A stretch of 64,000 nucleotides of DNA, from contig CP071496.1 in NCBI GenBank assembly GCA_017354895.1, forward strand, positions 2,046,001-2,110,000, in the 5' to 3' direction. The notes beneath the pieces were generated by a model. That model did no database searches and was not told where the DNA came from. It saw nothing but the letters and a program-made list of their open reading frames with translations. A program made the position numbers and the translations under genes. Positions 57,371 through 64,000 of this stretch are shown here, piece by piece. Within the stretch, counting starts at the first letter, position 1, and every line of letters begins with the position of its first letter. The DNA comes from Podospora comata. Lineage: Eukaryota; Ascomycota; Sordariomycetes; Sordariales; Podosporaceae.

Positions 57371-59836
57371 ATGTCGAACAACAACATTGCCGAATTTCCT
57401 GATGTTCAGGCCAAACTCCAACAGCCAAAGGAAAAGTCAGCATTCGAGAGACAAAAAGCAGAGATCGAGGCGAAGCGCCTGCGCGAAGAGGCCGAGACGG
57501 CAGCTGCCCTTGCCGAATTCCAAAAGGAATTTGGAGGCGACGACGAAGAGGATAAGCTTCCTCGAGGCTCTCACCAGACATCGAGATTTGGGAATGGCCC
57601 GCCCACTCGACTAGCTTTCAACAGTCCGTCACCTTTTGGAGGTGGTGCAGGCAAGCGACATTTCGGCCTTCCTTCGGGGCCCTCGTTGAAGAGCGGTCCT
57701 GGGAGTTTGGGACCTCCTCCGCCATCATACGGCAAGAAGCGAACGTTTGATGGGTTTCAGCAGGACCGAGATCGAGAGAGGGGACGAAACTGGGATAGGT
57801 CGGGCTTCGAAGATCGAGAGGCGGGATCCTTGACCGTGTCCAAAGCTTTCGAGGCCAGTGATGATGAAGGGGAGACAACGGCTGTTTCTGGCCGTGCTGA
57901 GGAGAAGGCGGCTTCGAGACCTACCCTACGTTTGTCCAACTTGCCACCAGGCAGATCACCGGCATTCATCAAGTCTCTGATACCGGCAAACTTGACTGTG
58001 GAGGATGTCAAGATCGTGCCACCAGCGGGACCGACCGGTGTTGACCGTGGCACGGAGAGAAAGTCGGTATCAGCGATAGTTACGCTGTCAAAGGAAACCC
58101 CTGCTGCTGAAATTGATGCCGCAGTCAGCGCGCTGCAGAATCGCTATTTAGGCTTCGGTTTTTTCCTTTCTTTGCACAGACATCTCTCCTCGGCCGCCAT
58201 TGCGTCAGGGCTTACAGCTCTGCACCCTTCGACCTCAGTGGTATCACACCCATTTGGGGCGAAGAAGGTCGAGGAAATTTCGAGGCCACATGGCTCACAT
58301 TCGGTGAGCTCCCACCGCGGCTATGCGCCTCCTACCCACTATGGCCCTCCCATGGGTGGTTCCGTCAACCGAAGTGGTATCCTCCACGTTCCTGTCAGCC
58401 CGCCACGGGATATCAAACAACTTCGCATGATACACAAAGTCATCGAGTCGGTCCTGGAGCATGGGCCACAGCTGGAGGCCCTCCTTATGTCTCGCCCGGA
58501 TGTGCAACAAGAGGAAAAGTGGGCATGGCTATGGGATGCGCGCAGTGAGGGTGGTATCTGGTACCGCTGGAGGTTGTGGGAAATCGTGACGGGTTTGCAG
58601 TCCACAGACAAGGTCAAGTATTGGCCATTGTTTGAGGGAAGCCATGCCTGGAAAGCACCAACACAACGGCTTGCCTACGAATATGTCACAGGTGTCGATG
58701 AGTTTGTCTCAGAGCCCGAGTATGATTCTTCTGAAGATGAGGATTTCGATGACGAACAGGGTCGACAGGGCGAGCACAACGAGCAGGAGGATACATTCTT
58801 AAACCCCATTGAAAAGTCAAAGCTGTCCCACTTGTTGTCTCGACTACCAACAACAACAACCAAGATCAGGAAAGGAGACATTGCGCGCATAGCAACATTT
58901 GCCATCACACACGCCAGCCGAGGAGCCGATGAAGTTGTCGAAATGATTGTGTCCAACATCGAGCAACCATTCGCATATACCTTGGCCAATCCAGACTACA
59001 AACGTGATGGGAAAGAGGAGGACGAGGGCTCGCGCGATGCCTCTCCTGCTCCAGACGACAAGCTTGGATCCGGTGGACTTGACACTAGCGCAGCGTCACT
59101 TCTCGGCCTTTATGTGGTCAGTGACATTTTGTCCTCTTCATCCACCAGCGGCATCCGCCATGCATGGCGGTATCGTCAATTATTCGAGAACGCGCTTCGA
59201 GCCCACAAGACGTTTGAGAAGCTGGGAATGGTGGTGGATAGGCTAGGCTGGGGACGGATCCGGGCCGACAGGTGGAAGCGCGCCGTAGAACTGGTGCTAA
59301 GCCTCTGGGAGAGTTGGTGCGTGTTCCCGGTTGAAACCCACGAGTATTTCGTCAACAGTTTCAACAACCCACCAGCTCTGAAGAAGCCGGTGGACGTTGG
59401 CGGAACAGAGCAAAAGGCGGGCAAATGGAAGCCAGTGGAGACAGAAGCTGGCGCAAAAGAGAAGGACAACGGCTTTTTGCCGATCTCGACAAAGCTATCG
59501 ACTGACCAGGACGATGAAAATGACCACTACTTGGAGGATGTTTTGGAATCTCGTGATGGTGATGTCGAGCTCCAGTCACCCTACATGTACTACACCTCGG
59601 TGCTGGATGAGTTCTCTGACCTGGACCTCGACGGTATCCCATATGACGACGACGACGACGACGAGAATGGGTTCAGCGGAGATGTGAGCATGCCGCAACC
59701 GACAACGACAGAGCCACCAGCAGATAAGGTGGAAACCAAGATCATAGGAGGCTTTTCCATGTCGGCGGCAAAGGCTGCGCCAGTGAAGAAGCGGATGCGT
59801 GCAGTGGACATGTTTGCGGGGTCTGACTCTGATTAG
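57371..59836 (+). CDS. U2SURP: U2 snRNP-associated SURP/CID protein (U2SURP/SR140-like)
   Basis: Nuclear pre-mRNA splicing factor associated with the 17S U2 snRNP, 821 aa, single exon. The order matches human SR140: basic/acidic N terminus with coiled-coil-like FERQKAEIEAKRLREEAET, an RRM at about 180-275 (TLRLSNLPPG then SVSAIVTLSK), a SURP module at about 345-415 (RMIHKVIESVLEHGPQLEAL followed by GGIWYRWRLWEIVTG), and a CID at about 470-650 (LNPIEKSKLSHLLSRLP, RGADEVVEMIVSNIEQP and KTFEKLGMVVDRLGW). The C terminus is acidic with an Asp run (DDDDDDENG). The RRM lacks obvious aromatic RNP residues and may be degenerate. The ATG at 57371 is the first ATG in frame. Confidence 0.88.
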   Translation: MSNNNIAEFPDVQAKLQQPKEKSAFERQKAEIEAKRLREEAETAAALAEFQKEFGGDDEEDKLPRGSHQTSRFGNGPPTRLAFNSPSPFGGGAGKRHFGLPSGPSLKSGPGSLGPPPPSYGKKRTFDGFQQDRDRERGRNWDRSGFEDREAGSLTVSKAFEASDDEGETTAVSGRAEEKAASRPTLRLSNLPPGRSPAFIKSLIPANLTVEDVKIVPPAGPTGVDRGTERKSVSAIVTLSKETPAAEIDAAVSALQNRYLGFGFFLSLHRHLSSAAIASGLTALHPSTSVVSHPFGAKKVEEISRPHGSHSVSSHRGYAPPTHYGPPMGGSVNRSGILHVPVSPPRDIKQLRMIHKVIESVLEHGPQLEALLMSRPDVQQEEKWAWLWDARSEGGIWYRWRLWEIVTGLQSTDKVKYWPLFEGSHAWKAPTQRLAYEYVTGVDEFVSEPEYDSSEDEDFDDEQGRQGEHNEQEDTFLNPIEKSKLSHLLSRLPTTTTKIRKGDIARIATFAITHASRGADEVVEMIVSNIEQPFAYTLANPDYKRDGKEEDEGSRDASPAPDDKLGSGGLDTSAASLLGLYVVSDILSSSSTSGIRHAWRYRQLFENALRAHKTFEKLGMVVDRLGWGRIRADRWKRAVELVLSLWESWCVFPVETHEYFVNSFNNPPALKKPVDVGGTEQKAGKWKPVETEAGAKEKDNGFLPISTKLSTDQDDENDHYLEDVLESRDGDVELQSPYMYYTSVLDEFSDLDLDGIPYDDDDDDENGFSGDVSMPQPTTTEPPADKVETKIIGGFSMSAAKAAPVKKRMRAVDMFAGSDSD

Positions 59837-62149
59837 ACGGCCACCTGAGAAACGGAGGCGTATCTGGGGAAGATAAGATTAGATCGCCAAGAGATCAAAG
59901 TGCCCTTTTGACTTGGTCCCTATATCCATAGCAGCCGCCGCCGCCACGCCACCCACATCACATCGTCAGGTCTCAAGCGTGAATGCAAAGGGCAAAGGGC
60001 AAAGGGAAAATAGGCAATGCTCGGCGATGCTGGGCGGTGCTACCCACCCACGTCTCGCGTAACATTATGCGAGGCATTCGCTATCCACGGGGTTGGGACA
60101 GGAATGGGCGGCAGAGGAACGGCACTATTGGGGTTGGGTTCATGCGTTCGGCTCACACCAAGCACCAAGTCACGCAAGTCTACGAATAGGTGAACGAGTT
60201 TGGAGGGAGGCAATCACAGCAAGCATGGCAAGGTAGTACTCGACAGCCAGAGGGCGTCTCCCAAAAGGGCCAATTACTAAATGCGTAGAGCAGATCCCGC
60301 GCAGTCCCCCAACCTGCCCGCTCCTTGGCTGTTGGGTTGCGTTCCATCAAGCCATGCACGCCATGTTGGAGAGAAGATAGTAAAAAGTTTGTCTAGCTTA
60401 GGGTTTAAGGTATGTTGTGCACCTGTCATGCGGCGCTGCCATCCCATCTTGTGGTGTGGATGGATGATTGTGGTGCACGTGAGAGAGTGTCGGGCGTGGT
60501 TATCTCGAGTTTATTATTCTCTTTGATGATGAACGCGGCGGAGATGGCTGACATGTTTTGTGTGTGTACGTACCTATTTCAAAAGACCCGAGCGTAGTCA
60601 CCAGCTTTATTACACGGTACATAGAAGTGTCCCTTGGCTACGAGGCTGGACCAACGTGGGTGGTGGTTATATTGCTGACTAAAAACTTGCGCACCCCACT
60701 TTTGGCACCTTCCCATCTCAAGCCATGGCCACCCACCTACCCACCCATATCTGCAAGAGCGAAGGTTGTTTTTCATCAAGACCTGGGGAAAGGCCCCTGA
60801 CCCCCAAGAAAGGATGTGCTGTGGCCTGGAGTAGCGATGGCTGCAAATGCTACCTTGGAGAATTCTGAGCTGTGACAGGTGACAGTTGTGATAAATGTCG
60901 AGACGAAAACCTTCCAAGCCCAGTTGTTTCCGGCATTCTCCACCCGTGCCTCTTCCTCAGGAAACTCAACCGACTCCAGCTTGTTGCAACCTACACCACC
61001 TCTACACAGCACAGTCACAATCCAAGCCCCCCGGCAGCCCAGTAGTAGCAGCCTCCATCTCCGCCCTACCTCGCTCAGTTCCGGCCCGGCCCTCCCCTCG
61101 TCCCAGGTCCAGCAGCAGCTCCGAGCAAAGCTGTGTGTGCTACCTCCTACCTCGATAGCTCACCGGCATATTCCATCACTCACTCACCTTTGCAGAGACA
61201 CAAGCTCCAGCAGAACCACCGGCGCTGGCCCTAGAATGGCGTGACCCTGGGACCTGGATTTGTTCTTCTTTTTATTTTATTTTATGCTTCTTCTCTTTGT
61301 CGGCTCTGCTACCATCGACCACCGTTCCGTCCCTTCGGCTCAACTCTAACTGCCGAGCCAGCTCTGGTACCTCGTCCACCTTCCACCGCCAAAACCCAAC
61401 AAGCAAAAAGCCCCGTGCCTGTGCCTAAGCTGCGGGCCAGCGCCGCTGACATCGCGTGCCGGTTGGAGGGGGACCTCTGAATGTTGGAGCTGCTGACGGG
61501 ACAGACTAAACCCGCTCGGACTTTCCACAAATCTGTGGATGTCCTTTCTCTCTCTCTCTCCAGGTCCGCCGAGTCGCCTGTACAAGATTCGTCCAGAGTC
61601 CTGACTGACTCTTGTCAACCTCAACCGTCGACGGCTTGACAGTTCGTCTTATTTTCCGTCTCGACATTCTCACGGACGGTCTCCTTCATCTTCGTCCCAC
61701 CGCTTGTTGGCCTCGAGGGTCTGTCGGTTTCAGCTCTTGGGGTGTCTAGAACGTTGAGAGAGCCTCAAGCACACGGTGTCGATCTTTTCGGTCTCTTCAC
61801 CTGTGGCGATACAGCGCGCTTTATAAACAGGAAATCCGCTCTCCTGAACCAGACCTCGGCAGCATCCGACAAGTCTTGTAACATCCGACCACACAGAAGC
61901 CCTCGGTTGCTTCAGCCAAAGCACTGGCGATAACCTCTCTCCATTCGACGCATTGCTTGCTAGCCTTGTCACTGCCTGCGGCGGTATGAGCTGCGAGCCT
62001 CGGTCTTGCTTATCCTACTCACAACATTGTCTCCAGCAGCGGCTGGGACACAGGCTCTGTCCGAAACCTTGAACGCCTCGGAAAACCTTGCTGAGCAAGA
62101 AACAGAACAGGCTTTTCCCCCTCATTTCCCTCTCAAACAAACACACAAG
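59837..62149. promoter_or_regulatory. 2.3-kb upstream region of the copper-fist gene
   Basis: No coding gene is supported. A heptamer GAGCAAA, the reverse of the Mac1-type copper response core TTTGCTC, is at 61123-61129, about 1 kb before the ATG; one such word is expected by chance in a window of this size. A CT run ending in ccag at about 61545-61563 looks like an acceptor and could close a leader intron whose donor I could not identify. (AAAGGGC)-like direct repeats occur at 59988-60008. Confidence 0.4.
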
Positions 62150-64000
62150 ATGCCCATCATAAACGGGCAAAAAATGGCCTGGTATGTCTTGCTTTTCTGT
62201 CTGTCCCGAGGTTTCCTTGCTGACGCTCATGCCTTGACATAGCGGGCCATGCATTCGCGGCCATCGCTCTACGAAATGCAACCACTATAACGAGCGGGTG
62301 ATGGTGCCGGTGAGGAAGCCTGGTCGCCCCCTGAGCACCTGCCCCTGCCCACCTGGGAAACCATGTGTATGCGGCGGCGTTAGAGTTGCCATTCCGAAGA
62401 AGCAAAAGTGCCACTGTCCAGCTGGGACTGTCGACAGTGCTACCAGCTCCGAGTTCGACCCTTCGCCAGTTGACACACCCATCTCACCAGCATCACGCAC
62501 CTCTTCGAATCGAGTCACCAAGTCGGGTTCGGGGTCCAAATCAGCCAGCCGAAGGCAATCGCTTGCGCTTGCGAACTTGGAGAGGATGGATCCCAACTCC
62601 ATCAACCTGATCCCGTCGCCCAATGGAAATGGAATGATTGGAATCACGGCCATGGTGAGCCCAAGGGACGCAACGTTTGGACATCCGATGGGGATGGTAC
62701 CCATGGGACCTCGGGAGTCTTTTGTGCCTGCACCACCACCGGATTTTGGTGGCCCAATGGGATACAACATGCCCCCAAGCATGCCGCCACACATGCCACC
62801 GCCTCACTATCCCCCGCATATTCAGATCCCGCAGCATATCAAGACGGAAAATGGCGGATTCGTTCCGATGTTGAACGGGACTTTTGTCTCGCCAGTGCCC
62901 ATTCCCGCCTTTGTCGATGGCCCTCACCCACAGGGAATGCAGGTATTCAACGGGCCGCCGCCGCCACCACCTCCCAATCCTGTTCTCGAGCCATCGGCCA
63001 TGTCCAAGCCGAAGGGAGGTTCGGGAGGCGGGGGCTGCTGTGGTGGTGGCAAGAAGGCAGCCCCCATTCAGGCGCCTCCTCCAGTGCCGGCTCCTCTTCC
63101 TACCCCTCCTCAGCAGCAGATGCCGAACACAATGCCACCACCCCAACCACAGAACGCCCCGTCAGGCGGAGGCGGCAGTTGTTGCAGCAGCAAATCTTCG
63201 CAGCCACCCCCCATGCCCCAGATGAGCCCCAACGCTATGCAGGCACCCCCTCAGCCGGGTTTTGGTCAGGGATTCATGCCCCAGTATCAGACTCCGATCG
63301 ATATCAAGATGGAAAATATGCACCACCATCAGCCATTCCAGTTTCCCGGTCAGACTGTGTTCACCTATCCCGCCGAGTATGGCTCATGGCAGATGCCCAT
63401 CAACCCAGCCATCTGGCAGCAAGTTGTCTCGCGGCCGCCCACGCAGCAGCAACACGAGACGCCTATTTCTGCCACTGCTCCCAACGGCAACAACGGGACC
63501 GTGGGCGGGAACTCTCACGAGTGCGGCTGTGGTGAGGGCTGCCAGTGTGTTGGCTGCCTGGCTCATCCGTTCAACTCGCAAATGCTTCAGTATGTGCAGA
63601 ACGCCTACAGCCCCAACAGCAGCCACGGCAACAGCGGGAGCGCGGATTCCAGCGCCAATGCCAGTCCCAGCGCGAACCCTTTGAACCTAGCGAGTCCTGT
63701 GGAGATTCCCAACGGGCCGGAGCTGCCGCCATCACACCAGACACAACCGCAGCCACCACCAAGGCCGAACGCGAACGAGTCTGATGGCTCGTCGAACGCG
63801 CCCACTCCGCCGAACGAGGGATCGCCGGCTCTGTCAAACGAGGAGGAGTTGACGGCGCTAGATTACTATTTTGTCCACTTGCCCATTTCGGCTTTGTGCG
63901 TGGGGGCGTTGGACATGTGCCCTTGCGACGAGTCTTGCGAGTGTGTGGGGTGTTTGGTGCATAACACTGCGGGATTCCCTCAGGGGGATGGGGTATTCTC
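62150..64000 (+). CDS. Copper-fist transcription factor, Mac1/GRISEA/Cuf1-like (3' end outside window)
   Basis: Nuclear copper-sensing activator expected to control copper uptake genes. Exon 1 is 62150-62181, a 61-bp intron follows, then exon 2 from 62243 remains open to the window edge (at least 596 residues). The splice completes the copper fist: MPIINGQKMACGPCIRGHR has Cys11 and Cys14, followed by Cys23 and His25 (STKCNH); KPGRPLSTC corresponds to the minor-groove GRP motif. Further fist cysteines are CPCPPGKPCVCGG and KCHC. Two C-terminal clusters of form CxCx3CxCx2CxxH (63522-63566 and 63918-63962), as in yeast Mac1, sense copper and argue for the copper-uptake branch rather than Ace1-type detoxification. 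Between them lie a Pro/Gln/Ser-rich region and two GGGG-CC/SCC cysteine pairs. Confidence 0.93.

Noticed and set aside
1-64000. Transposable elements, RIP-mutated repeats or CRISPR-like arrays
   Set aside because: No terminal repeats, transposase motifs, AT-rich degraded blocks or spaced repeats were seen; only microsatellites and the short tandem repeats listed.

Overview
This is a nuclear chromosome segment from a filamentous ascomycete, most likely a member of the Sordariomycetes close to Sordariales (Neurospora/Podospora/Chaetomium type). The evidence is the gene content (single-gene NUP98/NUP145, Mac1/GRISEA-type copper-fist factor, Brc1/Rtt107 BRCT protein, U2SURP-like spliceosome protein), the many 51-73 bp GT..AG introns with CTAAC/CTRAC branch points, and long regulatory intergenic regions. 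I see no transposon, CRISPR array, rRNA gene or convincing tRNA gene.

Layout, left to right. The last 18 codons of an eRF3/Sup35-like release factor lie at the left edge. They are followed by a short-chain dehydrogenase (896-1985), a 3.8 kb empty stretch, a mitochondrial oxoglutarate/malate-type carrier (5816-6878) and PAN2 (7660-11785), with an unusual in-frame repeat-rich extension behind the PAN2 stop. Next come a cytochrome P450 (12557-14383) tail-to-tail with an ornithine cyclodeaminase/mu-crystallin family gene (14584-15987), and a beta-carbonic anhydrase (16943-17768). Ribosomal protein eL8 (19557-20713) and the tRNA thiolase NCS6/CTU1 (21106-22317) are divergent. A six-intron-boundary mini-gene for the complex I MWFE/NDUFA1 subunit (22447-22962), which needs a 4-nt micro-exon, is divergent from a PHD-MYST histone acetyltransferase (23853-27293). 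Epsin (28703-30709) and NUP145/NUP98-96 (32565-38328) follow. A GIT1-like transporter (39326-40983) comes next, then two divergent four-TM proteins sharing a C-terminal LVSDG motif (42738-43910 and 44844-45947). An Rtt107/Brc1-like BRCT protein (46349-49128) and TBP (52802-53788) are separated by 3.7 kb. A FAD-dependent amine oxidase (55298-56803) is divergent from a U2SURP-like splicing factor (57371-59836). A copper-fist transcription factor (62150-) runs off the right edge.

Most genes are housekeeping: translation and mRNA turnover (eRF3, PAN2, eL8, NCS6, TBP, U2SURP), nuclear pore and trafficking, respiration, chromatin and genome stability. They are not one pathway; adjacency is mainly useful for shared promoters. 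Gene models were built by eye from splice signals and reading frame, and exon-length sums were checked to be divisible by three. The most unusual things seen are the 4-nt exon in the NDUFA1-like gene, the tandem-repeat reading frame continuing after the PAN2 stop, His-rich insertions in the ornithine-cyclodeaminase-like enzyme, the shared LVSDG motif in neighbouring membrane proteins, and a recurrent C-to-G skew switch along coding strands.
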